Numbered from the stretch's first letter, positions 42,204-50,314 are shown. The stretch: DNA of 64,000 bases from Candidatus Metaruminococcus caecorum (GCA_904420045.1 CAJFTY010000018.1:1-64000), one strand, 5' to 3'. A program made the numbers and translations. The notes: a model not told the origin generated them from the letters alone.

Positions 42204-43905
42204 GGCCCTCACCTCCCATCTGAGAACGGCTGATCTCCTGGTAAATCCCGCAGGAATCCATCAGCTCCTCATGGGTCCCGCTGCCGATGATCCGGCCATC
42301 TTCCAGCACCAGGATGTGGTTGGCGTGCTTGATGGAGCTCACCCGCTGGGCCACAATCACCGTGGTGGTACCCGCGTATTCCTCCCGAATCGCCTGGCGG
42401 AGCTTTAAGTCCGTACGGTAGTCCAGCGCGCTGGAACTGTCGTCTAAAATCAGGATCGAAGGTTTCCCCGCCAGAGCCCGGGCGATCAGCAGCCGCTGCT
42501 TTTGTCCGCCGCTTAAATTGGTTCCTTTGGCGGTGAGCATATGGTCATATCCGTCTGCCAGCGAGTCGATAAACTCGCTGGCCTGGGCGGCGGAAGCGGC
42601 GGCCTCGATCTGTTCTCTGGGGAGGTTTCGGCCGAAGTCAATATTGGCGGCGATGGTGTCCGCCATCAGATAATCGTTTTGAAACACCACCCCGAACATC
42701 CGGTGGAGTTCCTCGGACGGGATGCTTTTTACGTCCCGCCCGCCGATGAGCACCCGACCTTTGTTCACATCGTACAGGCGCATCAACAGATTTATGATCG
42801 TGCTCTTTCCGCTGCCGGTGGCGCCGATGATCCCCAGCGTCTCCCCCTGTTTCAGGGAGAAGGAAATCCCCGTGACCGTCTCGCTTTTGTGATAGGCAAA
42901 CGAGACGTTTTGAAATTCCACATGGGCTTTCCCCACCTGGGGAAGCGGCTGAATGCTTAGATCCTCCCCGGCGTTTAACACCTCGCTGATCCGCCCGGCG
43001 GAGGCGCTCCCCTTGGAGACCATGACGAACATCCGGGTCACCATGAGCATGGCGTTTAAAATGATGATAAAATAGGTCATAAACGCGATGATTTTTCCCG
43101 GCTGGGAGACTCCCGCGTTGACCCGGAACGCGCCCACGATCACCACCAAAGTCAGCCCCAGGTTTAAAAACAGGTTCATCACCGGGTTGGTGACCGCCAT
43201 GGTGATCCCGGCTTTGGTGTCCCTAGCCACCACATCCCGGTTGACCTTGGTAAACCGCTGTTTTTCATACTCCGATTTGGACAGCGCTTTGATGACCCGG
43301 ATCCCGGAGACGTTCTCCCGAACGGTGCGCACCATGGAATCCACCGCCTGCTGGAGCTTTGTGTACATGGGGATCCCTTTTTTGGATACCAAGTACACCA
43401 CGATCCCGATCAGCGGCAGGGTGGACACCAATACCAGGGTGAGTACCGGCTCCAGGGTCAGGGTCACCAGCACCCCGCCCAGCAACAGGATGGGGGCGCG
43501 AACCCCCAGCCGCTGCATCATGCCGATCATCTGGTGGACGTTGTAGGTGTCGGAGGTAAGCCTGGATTCCAGCGAGGGGACGGTAAACCAGTCCATCTGC
43601 CGGGCGGACAAATAGGCGGTTTTTTTGTACAGATCGTGGCGGATGGATTCGGTGGTGTCCCGCGCCACCCGGGAGGCCATCCGGTTGGCCACAATGTTGC
43701 CAACCAGCGCAATGACGGAACAGACCACCATCGCTCCGCCCCACAACAGAATCAGAGGAACGCTGCGCAGGGGAACCACTTCGTCGATCAGGTACGCCAA
43801 AATCCACGGGAGGAACAGATCCATGATCGTTCCGATAAACTTGATGACAAACCCCAGAGTCATCCTGCCTGCGTGAGGCTTTAAATAGGCGAGTATATCA
43901 CGCAT
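42196..43905 (-). CDS. ABC exporter half-transporter (degenerate ATPase half)
   Basis: A 569-residue partner with the same layout. Its Walker A GATGSGKST and signature LSGGQKQR are standard, but Walker B reads LILDDSSSALD, with Asp at the catalytic Glu position, and the H-loop reads VAQRVSS with Gln instead of His. These substitutions are typical of the non-hydrolysing half of heterodimeric exporters such as BmrC or TM287. It follows marR with an eight-base overlap (ATGCGTGA) and precedes its partner, forming one operon. The substrate is unknown, probably drugs or lipophilic compounds. Confidence 0.9.
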   Translation of the reverse strand: MRDILAYLKPHAGRMTLGFVIKFIGTIMDLFLPWILAYLIDEVVPLRSVPLILLWGGAMVVCSVIALVGNIVANRMASRVARDTTESIRHDLYKKTAYLSARQMDWFTVPSLESRLTSDTYNVHQMIGMMQRLGVRAPILLLGGVLVTLTLEPVLTLVLVSTLPLIGIVVYLVSKKGIPMYTKLQQAVDSMVRTVRENVSGIRVIKALSKSEYEKQRFTKVNRDVVARDTKAGITMAVTNPVMNLFLNLGLTLVVIVGAFRVNAGVSQPGKIIAFMTYFIIILNAMLMVTRMFVMVSKGSASAGRISEVLNAGEDLSIQPLPQVGKAHVEFQNVSFAYHKSETVTGISFSLKQGETLGIIGATGSGKSTIINLLMRLYDVNKGRVLIGGRDVKSIPSEELHRMFGVVFQNDYLMADTIAANIDFGRNLPREQIEAAASAAQASEFIDSLADGYDHMLTAKGTNLSGGQKQRLLIARALAGKPSILILDDSSSALDYRTDLKLRQAIREEYAGTTTVIVAQRVSSIKHANHILVLEDGRIIGSGTHEELMDSCGIYQEISRSQMGGEGLA

Positions 43906-44347
43906 CGGGCTCCCCCTTTCGATCCCGGATGAGGCGCTCTACCGCGCGGTTCATCACCCGTTCCATCATCCCGATGAGCTGTTCCCGCTCTGCCGGAGTA
44001 AATTCCTCCATCAGGTAGTCGCTCCATTCCCGGTTGACTTCCCGCACTTTTGGGAGGATTTCCAACGCCCGGTCGGTGGGGAACACCTCCATGATCCGCC
44101 GGTCCCGGGGACAGGGCTTGCGGGTCACAAAGCCGTTTTGCTCCAGCAGGGTGAGCTGGCGGGTGACGTTGCTTTTGTTTACACAAATCCGCCTTGCCAA
44201 TTGGTCTTGTGAAATTCCGGGGTGGTTGCACACCACCAGAATATACACATCCTGATAGCCGCTGATCCCCTCTTCCTCCAAACGCTCTCCCCGAAACAAG
44301 GCGGCGCATCGGGAGGTTTTGTTGACACATTTCATAAAGCTGTTCAT
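43898..44347 (-). CDS. MarR family transcriptional regulator of the ABC operon
   Basis: A 149-residue winged-helix regulator. The recognition region reads ISQDQLARRICVNKSNVTRQL, followed by the wing NGFVTRKPCPRDRRIMEV with the conserved DRR. The start is ATG 44347 behind AGGAGG. Four Cys residues (CVNKTSRC, VVCN, KPCP among them) might sense oxidants. It is the first gene of marR-ABC-ABC. Two palindromes just upstream fit autorepression, so an inducing ligand probably releases the exporter genes. Confidence 0.9.
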   Translation of the reverse strand: MNSFMKCVNKTSRCAALFRGERLEEEGISGYQDVYILVVCNHPGISQDQLARRICVNKSNVTRQLTLLEQNGFVTRKPCPRDRRIMEVFPTDRALEILPKVREVNREWSDYLMEEFTPAEREQLIGMMERVMNRAVERLIRDRKGEPDA

Positions 44348-44368
44348 GACGGCCTCCTGTTTATCAAG

Positions 44369-44396
44369 TTGCGCGCGCAATTGTTGCGTGCGCAAC
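44369..44396 (-). promoter_or_regulatory. Two tandem palindromic operators upstream of marR
   Basis: TTGCGCGCGCAA (44369-44380) and GTTGCGTGCGCAAC (44383-44396) are near-identical palindromes with centres 15 bp apart. They lie between the marR start and its likely -10 (TATTAT, 44413-44408 on the minus strand). This is the expected position for MarR self-repression. Confidence 0.75.
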
Positions 44397-44413
44397 ATAC
44401 TACCATCATAATA

Positions 44414-44461
44414 CTACAAAACAAGCGTCCTCGTCAACCGACGAGGACGCTTGTTTTGTAG
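44414..44461. repeat. 22-bp perfect inverted repeat spanning the marR promoter
   Basis: Arms 44414-44435 and 44440-44461 are perfectly complementary around AACC. A minus-strand -35 TTGACG (44437-44432) falls on the loop and inner stem, 18 bp from TATTAT. The element may be a terminator for plus-strand transcription or a cruciform that masks the promoter. Confidence 0.75.
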
Positions 44462-44493
44462 GTGTTCACCGCCGCGGGCATAGCGCAAAAATA

Positions 44494-44660
44494 ATTTCAA
44501 TCCACGCCGCTCATAAGAACGGCGACTGCTTGAAGGCTACGGCAATGAGAACCCCGGAGCATTTCAATCCACGCCGCCCACGAGGGGCGGCGACGAAGCG
44601 CCAGCCTGAGCCAGCATCGCGTCAATCTTCTTTCAATCCACGCTGTGTCGGACAGCGGTC
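44494..44660 (-). CRISPR. Degenerate CRISPR array fragment in reverse orientation
   Basis: Three units read on the minus strand. Unit A (44494-44526, 33 bases) differs from the intact repeat at three positions, all in the loop and right arm. Unit B (44561-44594, 34 bases) has a changed but still self-complementary stem, GCCGCCC/GGGCGGC. Unit C (from 44631) keeps only the handle half, TTTCAATCCACGC on the plus strand, before diverging. Spacers are 34 bases (44527-44560) and about 36 bases (44595-44630). No leader or cas gene is on this side. Confidence 0.85.
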
Positions 44661-45000
44661 AGCAGGGGGAGTCGGTAAGCTGGGCTTTATAGCGCGTTCC
44701 CCAGTCCCGCATAGCGTCCAGGACGGGCGACAGGCTGTACCCAAGCGGCGTCAGGGTGTACTCCACCCGGGGAGGAACCTCTGCGTACACCTTGCGGGTC
44801 AGCAGGCCTTGCTGCTCCATAGCGCGCAGTTGAGCCGTCAGCACCTTTTGGGAGACGCTGCCGATGGATTTTTTCAGCTCCCCAAATCGTTTGGTTCCTC
44901 CCATTAAATCCCGGAGGACCAGCACCTTCCACTTGTCGCCGATCAGCGACAGGGTGGTTTCCACCGGGCAGGCCGGGAGCGCATGGATTTCTGTTTCCAC
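44659..45000 (-). CDS. HxlR family transcriptional regulator
   Basis: A 113-residue winged helix-turn-helix protein. The family signature CPVETTLSLIGDKWKVLVLRDL is near the N-terminus, then KRFGELKKSI, SQKVLTAQLRAMEQQGLL and RVEYTLTPLG. The start is GTG 45000, because GGAGGTG lies eight bases upstream. The ATG at 45015 contains that Shine-Dalgarno and is unlikely. HxlR proteins often respond to aldehydes or electrophiles through the N-terminal Cys. It is divergent from the MBL-like gene it probably controls. Its stop lies inside the truncated CRISPR repeat. Confidence 0.9.
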   Translation of the reverse strand: METEIHALPACPVETTLSLIGDKWKVLVLRDLMGGTKRFGELKKSIGSVSQKVLTAQLRAMEQQGLLTRKVYAEVPPRVEYTLTPLGYSLSPVLDAMRDWGTRYKAQLTDSPC

Positions 45001-45058
45001 GCAAAACACCTCCATTTTATACGCGTATAGATGTGAAAAAACGCAATAGTTTCTAAAA

Positions 45059-45115
45059 GGTAACTACGGCACAAAAAAGTGCTTACTTTACAGAAACGCC
45101 TTACAGCTTTATTAT
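45059..45115 (+). promoter_or_regulatory. Divergent regulatory region hxlR / MBL-like gene
   Basis: TTTACA (45087-45092), 17 bp, TATTAT (45110-45115) faces the MBL-like gene. Just upstream GTAA...GCAC and GTGC..TTAC form an interrupted palindrome (45060-45086) around A6, a plausible HxlR operator. Confidence 0.5.
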
Positions 45116-45169
45116 AAGGACAAGAGGGAAATACGTCAAGTCCCCTATTTCATTCGGAGGTGTTCAAAC

Positions 45170-45961
45170 ATGAACAAAAACACATTTTCAACCATCAAAC
45201 TCGCCAAAGGCGAAATAAACCGATATGATTTTGGCGAAGTCAAGCTGCACGCGTATAAGACCAAAGACTTCATAGACGACGAGGTCTTTGTGCTGGAAAA
45301 AGCGGGCAAAGCGGTGGCGCTGGAATCCCCCTGCTTTTTTGACAACATCCGGGAGCTGACGGACTATCTGGAGGGTCTGGATGTCCAGGGGGTTCTGATC
45401 GCCTATCATGGAGCGGGAGGATCGTTTTTGCCCCAGACTCCCAAATACGCCACCCAAAACGCGGTGGAGTATTCCGAAACCGGCGGAGGAAAAGCGCTGA
45501 TTAACCAGTTTGCGGGATCATTTGGCGAAGCGTTTGACGCATCGGTCCATTCCATTGACCATGTGATCCAAGAGGGCTCGATTGTCCTCGGAGACATTGA
45601 ACTGCTCATCAAGCAGACCTCAGAGGCCTTTGATGTGGAAATTCCCGAGATCAACGCGGTGTACACCCATATGCTCGGCCATGACTGCCACTCCATTGTT
45701 GCTGGGGAAAAACATGCGGATGCGATCATTCAACAGCTGAAAGGATACATGGATCAGGGCGTCGATCTGATTTTGACCTCTCACTACACGCCGGAGGATC
45801 TAAAAGACGTTCAGACCAAAATTGATTATCTGGAAAACCTGAAAACAATCGCGGCTGGCTGCAAAAATGCGGAGGAATTTCAGACCCAAGTGAAAAAGCA
45901 GTATCCCGCTTACAGCGGTGACAACTACCTGGAGATGACTGCTGGCTTCTTTTTTGCGTAA
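45170..45961 (+). CDS. Metallo-beta-lactamase-fold-like protein (HxlR target)
   Basis: A 263-residue soluble protein. It has an MBL-like course of strands (DDEVFVLEKAGKAVALESP, VLIAYHGAGGSF) and scattered histidines, HGAGG, YTHMLGHDCHS and LTSHYTPEDLKD. The standard HxHxDH metal motif is not present in the usual place, so either the metal site is unusual or the fold assignment is only structural. GGAGGTG is seven bases before the ATG. The divergent hxlR suggests induction by a toxic small molecule, and the product may detoxify it (inference). Confidence 0.6.
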   Translation: MNKNTFSTIKLAKGEINRYDFGEVKLHAYKTKDFIDDEVFVLEKAGKAVALESPCFFDNIRELTDYLEGLDVQGVLIAYHGAGGSFLPQTPKYATQNAVEYSETGGGKALINQFAGSFGEAFDASVHSIDHVIQEGSIVLGDIELLIKQTSEAFDVEIPEINAVYTHMLGHDCHSIVAGEKHADAIIQQLKGYMDQGVDLILTSHYTPEDLKDVQTKIDYLENLKTIAAGCKNAEEFQTQVKKQYPAYSGDNYLEMTAGFFFA

Positions 45962-46020
45962 GCCAAGCACTTCAAAATAAGGATGTAAGCGTGCCTGTTC
46001 TCATGAGCAGCCGGAAGCCC

Positions 46021-46066
46021 GTAAAAAACCGGGGAGGAGCCAACTTGGCTCCTCCCCGGTTTTTAC
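46021..46066. terminator. Terminator between the MBL-like gene and sufB
   Basis: GTAAAAAACCGGGGAGGAGCC pairs with its complement up to 46066 around AACT. The A/T tails serve both convergent genes. Confidence 0.85.
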
Positions 46067-46110
46067 AAATATCCAGTCATTATTGGGCGTTTTATCCTTT
46101 GCAAACCCCT

Positions 46111-47028
46111 TTATTTTAAGAATCCCTGGATGATTTTTTCCTCCGCCTGCTGTTCACTCAGCCCCAGAGTCATCAGCTTGGTGATCTGCTCCCCGGCGAT
46201 CTTGCCAATGGCGGCCTCGTGGATTAAGGCCGCGTCCACATCGTGGGCGGTGAGCTCTGGAATTGCGCTGACAACGCCGTTGTCCATAATGATGGCGTCG
46301 CATTCGGAATGACCGGAACAGCGGGTATTGCCGTTGATCACTGAGCGGAACACCTGATGGGACCACCCCTTGGCCACCGAGCGGGAGACCAGATGCACGC
46401 CGGAATCCTCGCCGTTCAGATCCACGTCAAAGTTTGTCTCGGCCACCTGATGCCCGTCGGTCATGATCTTTTCTTTCACAATCAGCTTTGCGCCCTTTTG
46501 GAGTACCGCCTTGGTCTGTCGGTTGGTGGAATCCACCCCTTTGATCTGCGTGGTGTTCATCTCCATATATCCGTCCTCGGCAATCTCCGCGTAGGTCTCG
46601 GGATTAATCAGCCGTTCACCGGTGCCGCCTCCGGTACCCACATGCTTTTCCAAGTAGAGCACCCGGGCGCCCTTTTCGATAAAGAACCGGTGAATGCCGT
46701 TGTGCTGGGATCTTTCCTCCCCATCGGTATGCACGCCGCAGCCCGCCACCACCGTTACATCCGCGCCCTCACCGATGTAAAAGTCGTTGTAGACCAGATC
46801 GTCCACATCGCTGTGGGTGATGCAGGCGGGGATGTACACCGTTTCACCCTTGGTACCGGGATCTACAAGGATGTCGATCCCCGGCTTGTCGGTTTTGGAT
46901 TCAATTTTTATGTGTTCGGAGGACTGCCGCCCCGCGCACTGAGAATCCTCCCGAATGTTAAACGCGCCTACAAATTTTCCCTTGTAGTCCGAAATCATAT
47001 CCAGCAGCTTTTCCGTAATACTGTTCAT
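46111..47028 (-). CDS. sufB: SufB/SufD-family Fe-S scaffold (SmsB-like)
   Basis: A 305-residue SufBD-domain protein, shorter than classical SufB (about 470). The beta-helix core includes HNGIHRFFIEKGARVLYLEK, KEKIMTDG, SHQVFRSVINGNTRCSGHSE and the C-terminal AIPELTAHDVDAALIHEAAIG, with the Cys of TRCSGHSE and conserved His/Glu residues kept. With the adjacent SufC ATPase it forms the two-component SufBC scaffold found in many anaerobes. No sufS, sufU or sufD is nearby. The start is ATG 47028 behind AAAGGAG, one base after the sufC stop; ATG 47037 lies on the Shine-Dalgarno. Confidence 0.9.
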   Translation of the reverse strand: MNSITEKLLDMISDYKGKFVGAFNIREDSQCAGRQSSEHIKIESKTDKPGIDILVDPGTKGETVYIPACITHSDVDDLVYNDFYIGEGADVTVVAGCGVHTDGEERSQHNGIHRFFIEKGARVLYLEKHVGTGGGTGERLINPETYAEIAEDGYMEMNTTQIKGVDSTNRQTKAVLQKGAKLIVKEKIMTDGHQVAETNFDVDLNGEDSGVHLVSRSVAKGWSHQVFRSVINGNTRCSGHSECDAIIMDNGVVSAIPELTAHDVDAALIHEAAIGKIAGEQITKLMTLGLSEQQAEEKIIQGFLK

Positions 47029-47029
47029 G

Positions 47030-47764
47030 CTACGCATCTCCTTTCTGCATGGGGCAGAAGCCGCAGTGCTCTCCGGTCAGCAGCCGGGGGAGGATCTCCT
47101 CCCGATTGCCCTGAGCGGTGATTTCCCCACCGGACAGCACCACAATTTCGTCCGCGATCTCCAGAATCCGCTCCTGGTGGGAGATGATGATGATCGAGCC
47201 GCCGGATTCCTCACGCAGGCGTTTAAAGATGTCGATTAGATTATTAAAGCTCCACAGATCAATACCTGCCTCCGGCTCGTCAAAGATGGTGAGCTTGGAT
47301 TTCCTCGCCATGGCCATGGCGATTTCGATTCGCTTAATTTCCCCGCCGGACAGGCTGGCGTTTACCTCCCGGTCGATGTAGTCGGGGGCGCACAGCCCCA
47401 CGTCGCAGAGATAGTCGCTCAGCGGACGGTCGGTTTGGCTGTCTTTCACCGCCAGCTCCAGCAGATCCCGCACGGTGAGCCCTTTAAACCGCACCGGCTG
47501 CTGGAAGGCGTAGGACATCCCCCGGTTTGCCCGCTCGTGAACCGGCAGGGAGGTGATATCCTCCCCGTCCAGCAGGATTGAACCGGCCCCCGGCTTCTCA
47601 ATCCCGGCAATCACCTTGGCAAGAGTGGATTTTCCCCCGCCGTTGGGGCCGGTAATCACCAAAAACCGGCGGTCTCCCACCGATAGGCTGATATCTTTGA
47701 GTATTTCTTTTTGTGAAGCGGCATCGCCGTCCACCGAAAAGGACACATGTTTTAATTCCAGCAT
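47030..47764 (-). CDS. sufC: Fe-S assembly ATPase SufC (SmsC-like)
   Basis: A 244-residue ABC-type ATPase without membrane segments. Walker A GPNGGGKST is near residue 40, then the signature LSGGEIKRIEIAMA, Walker B LTIFDEPEAGID and the switch His in IIISHQER. It powers cluster assembly on SufB. The C-terminus ends GFCPMQKGDA, with a Cys. It is the first gene of the sufC-sufB pair, with a promoter and a possible Rrf2-type site upstream. Confidence 0.93.
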   Translation of the reverse strand: MLELKHVSFSVDGDAASQKEILKDISLSVGDRRFLVITGPNGGGKSTLAKVIAGIEKPGAGSILLDGEDITSLPVHERANRGMSYAFQQPVRFKGLTVRDLLELAVKDSQTDRPLSDYLCDVGLCAPDYIDREVNASLSGGEIKRIEIAMAMARKSKLTIFDEPEAGIDLWSFNNLIDIFKRLREESGGSIIIISHQERILEIADEIVVLSGGEITAQGNREEILPRLLTGEHCGFCPMQKGDA

Positions 47765-47872
47765 GGCGCACCTTTGCTTATTGCCGTCTTATCCGGCACA
47801 AGCCTTCCTTTCTATCCTGTATTGTTGCAGAATTTGAAACTTCTATTCCCATATTTGCGGGAAGGAAGAACG

Positions 47873-47935
47873 AATCCTACTAAATTGGTGTATTTACTTC
47901 TCCTTTATTGTATCGCATCTTGTCGCTTCGTGCAA
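47873..47935 (-). promoter_or_regulatory. sufC promoter with possible Rrf2/IscR-type site
   Basis: On the minus strand TTGCAC (47935-47930), 17 bp, TACAAT (47912-47907). Downstream, overlapping the start of transcription, AATCCTACTAAATTGGTG (from 47873, plus strand) is an imperfect palindrome like those bound by Fe-S-sensing Rrf2 regulators. The site is a guess; the promoter is better supported. Confidence 0.5.
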
Positions 47936-48003
47936 GTGGGTAACCACCAGAAAAAGGAAAAAAGATCACCAAAAAATTATTTTATAAAGAATCCTTTTTT
48001 GGC

Positions 48004-48066
48004 TTGACAAATTGCAGGGAATTGCATATACTAAACATGTAATCAATTAAACAATCACTTAATTGA
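48004..48066 (+). promoter_or_regulatory. Metal efflux promoter and ArsR/SmtB-type operator
   Basis: TTGACA (48004-48009), 17 bp, TATACT (48027-48032). Downstream TCAATTAA (48043-48050) and TTAATTGA (48059-48066) form a perfect 8-8-8 inverted repeat, the layout bound by CadC/CzrA-type repressors, placed to block transcription. The intergenic region 47765-48079 is otherwise empty. Confidence 0.8.
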
Positions 48067-48079
48067 AGGAGGACTTCTC

Positions 48080-48298
48080 ATGAAAAAAACCTACAAGCTG
48101 CAAGATTTGGATTGTGCGAACTGCGCCGCGAAAATAGAAAACGCTTTAAACAGCCTGGAGGGAATGACCAAGGCCACCGTAAGCTTCATGACCCAGCGCC
48201 TGACCATTGAAGCTCCGGACGACCAGTTCGACCAGGTGTTCAAACAGACCAAAAAGACCATTCGCAAGGTGGAGCCCGACGTGGAGATTCTGGCGTAA
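48080..48298 (+). CDS. Small HMA-domain metal-binding protein
   Basis: A 72-residue ferredoxin-like heavy-metal-associated domain with the metal motif DCANCA in YKLQDLDCANCAAKIENAL. It ends in a KKTIRKVEPDVEILA strand, as in the N-terminal domain of CadA/ZntA pumps. Here that domain is encoded separately, 36 bp before the ATPase, which itself lacks it. It may deliver or sense Zn, Cd or Pb for the pump. AAGGAGG precedes the ATG and overlaps the operator end. Confidence 0.9.
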   Translation: MKKTYKLQDLDCANCAAKIENALNSLEGMTKATVSFMTQRLTIEAPDDQFDQVFKQTKKTIRKVEPDVEILA

Positions 48299-48334
48299 AA
48301 CCAAAAAACCGGCCGTTGACGGCGGAGGTGCGCG

Positions 48335-50197
48335 ATGAAAAAGCAACAAAAACAACTGATCCGGATCGGGGTGGCAGGCGCCGGCTTTCTGGCGCTCAAA
48401 CTGATTCCCATGATCGGCGGGTTCGAGCTTGCCGGCTGGTGGGAATTGGGGCTCTATCTTGCCTTGTACGCCCTGATCGGCTGGGATATTCTTTGGAAAG
48501 CGGTCCGCAATATTACCCGGGGGCAGATCTTTGACGAGAACCTTTTGATGAGCGTCGCCACCGTAGGCGCTTTGTGCCTAGGGGATTACGCGGAAGCTGT
48601 GGCAGTCATGCTGTTCTATCAGGTGGGGGAATGGTTCCAGTCCGCGGCGGTCAACAAATCCCGCCGCTCCATTGCTAGCCTGATGGATATCCGGCCGGAT
48701 TATGCCAATGTGGAGCGGGACGGCCAGCTCACTCAGGTGGACCCGGAGGAGGTCTCCGTGGGCGAATCCATTGTTGTCAAGCCGGGGGAGAGAATCCCGT
48801 TGGACGGCCGGGTGGTCAGCGGGTCCTCTACGCTGGACACCTCCGCTCTGACCGGGGAGTCCATGCCCAGGGAAGTCCATGACGGGGAGGAGGTCATCAG
48901 CGGGTGCATCAACCTGACCGGCCTGATTACCGTCCAGGTGGAAAAGCCCTACGGGGAATCCACCGTGGCAAAGATTTTGGATCTGGTGGAAAATTCCAGC
49001 TCTAAAAAGGCCCGGGCGGAAAACTTTATCACCAAGTTCGCCCGGTATTACACACCTGCAGTGGTGATCGCCGCCGTTTTGCTGGCGGTGGTGCCGCCGC
49101 TGTTCCTTCCGGGCTTCCCCTTTGGAGAGTGGGTGACCAGAGCTCTGACGTTCTTAGTCATCTCCTGTCCCTGCGCGCTGGTGATTTCCATTCCTCTGTC
49201 GTTCTTTGGAGGAATCGGCGGCGCGTCCAAGCAGGGCGTGCTGGTAAAGGGGAGCAACTACCTGGAAGCTCTGGCGGACACGGAGATCGTGGTGTTTGAC
49301 AAGACGGGCACCTTGACCAAAGGAAATTTTGCGGTCTCGCGGATCGAAAGCCGCCTTTCCTCCGACCAGGAGCTTTTAGAGCTGGCGGCCTATGCGGAAC
49401 GTTATTCCAGCCATCCCATCTCCCAGTCCATCCAGCAGGCGTTTGGCGGGCAGGTCGACGCATCCCGCCTGGGCGGCGTGGAGGAAATCGCCGGCCACGG
49501 AGTCAAGGCGGTTGTGGACAAAAAAACCGTACTGGCCGGCAACCGCAAGCTCATGGAGCGTGAAGGCATCGCCTATGAAGATCCTCACGAGGCCGGAACA
49601 GTAGTCCATGTGGCGGTGGACGGCCGATACGCCGGATTCATTCTGATTGAAGACCAGGTGAAAGAGGACGCCGCCCGGGCGATTCAGGAACTCAAGCGGG
49701 CCCATGTCAAACAGACGGTGATGCTCACCGGAGACAACGACGCCACCGGACAGAAAGTGGCGAAGGCCCTGGGGCTTACCCGGGCGTACACCGGGCTTCT
49801 TCCCGCCGGAAAGGTGGAAAAAATGGAGGAGCTTTTGGCGCAGAAATCTCCCAGAGGCAAGCTGGCCTTTGTGGGGGACGGGATCAACGACGCCCCGGTT
49901 CTGGCCCGGGCGGATATCGGTATCGCTATGGGAGGATTGGGTTCCGATGCGGCGATCGAGGCGGCGGATGTGGTGATTATGACCGACGAGCCCAGCAAGA
50001 TTTCCGATGTGATGCGGATTTCCCGCAAGACCCTGCGAATTGTCCGGCAGAACATCGTTTTTGCCCTGGCGGTCAAGGCGGTGGTACTCATCCTGGGCGC
50101 GCTGGGTCTTGCAAACATGTGGGCCGCGGTGTTCGCGGATGTGGGCGTATCGGTGATCGCCATACTCAACGCCATGCGGGCTTTGCGCGCAAAATAA
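48335..50197 (+). CDS. cadA: P1B-type Zn/Cd/Pb-exporting ATPase
   Basis: A 620-residue heavy-metal pump without its own N-terminal HMA domain. It shows TGES (ALTGESMPREV), the CPC transmembrane metal site in SCPCALVIS, the phosphorylation motif DKTGTLTKG, the HP locus SSHPIS, GDGINDAPVL and a C-terminal membrane helix pair. The CPC and the Asp-containing last helix region (VFADVGVSVIAILNAMRAL) suggest the Zn/Cd/Pb branch rather than Cu. GGAGGTG precedes the ATG. It forms an operon with the HMA protein and ends at a strong terminator. Confidence 0.94.
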   Translation: MKKQQKQLIRIGVAGAGFLALKLIPMIGGFELAGWWELGLYLALYALIGWDILWKAVRNITRGQIFDENLLMSVATVGALCLGDYAEAVAVMLFYQVGEWFQSAAVNKSRRSIASLMDIRPDYANVERDGQLTQVDPEEVSVGESIVVKPGERIPLDGRVVSGSSTLDTSALTGESMPREVHDGEEVISGCINLTGLITVQVEKPYGESTVAKILDLVENSSSKKARAENFITKFARYYTPAVVIAAVLLAVVPPLFLPGFPFGEWVTRALTFLVISCPCALVISIPLSFFGGIGGASKQGVLVKGSNYLEALADTEIVVFDKTGTLTKGNFAVSRIESRLSSDQELLELAAYAERYSSHPISQSIQQAFGGQVDASRLGGVEEIAGHGVKAVVDKKTVLAGNRKLMEREGIAYEDPHEAGTVVHVAVDGRYAGFILIEDQVKEDAARAIQELKRAHVKQTVMLTGDNDATGQKVAKALGLTRAYTGLLPAGKVEKMEELLAQKSPRGKLAFVGDGINDAPVLARADIGIAMGGLGSDAAIEAADVVIMTDEPSKISDVMRISRKTLRIVRQNIVFALAVKAVVLILGALGLANMWAAVFADVGVSVIAILNAMRALRAK

Positions 50198-50211
50198 CAG
50201 AAGGAAACTTG

Positions 50212-50256
50212 AAAACAGCCCTTCCTGGTTCATCTGAACCGGGAAGGGCTGTTTTT
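50212..50256. terminator. Terminator of the metal efflux operon
   Basis: AAAACAGCCCTTCC pairs with GGAAGGGCTGTTTT, and the loop region TGGTTCATCTGAACC extends the stem. A T run follows. Confidence 0.85.
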
Positions 50257-50314
50257 GGATCATTTGAAACTGTTTCCCCGCCGTTCACCGTTTCATGGCC
50301 GTAGGGGGGATTTG

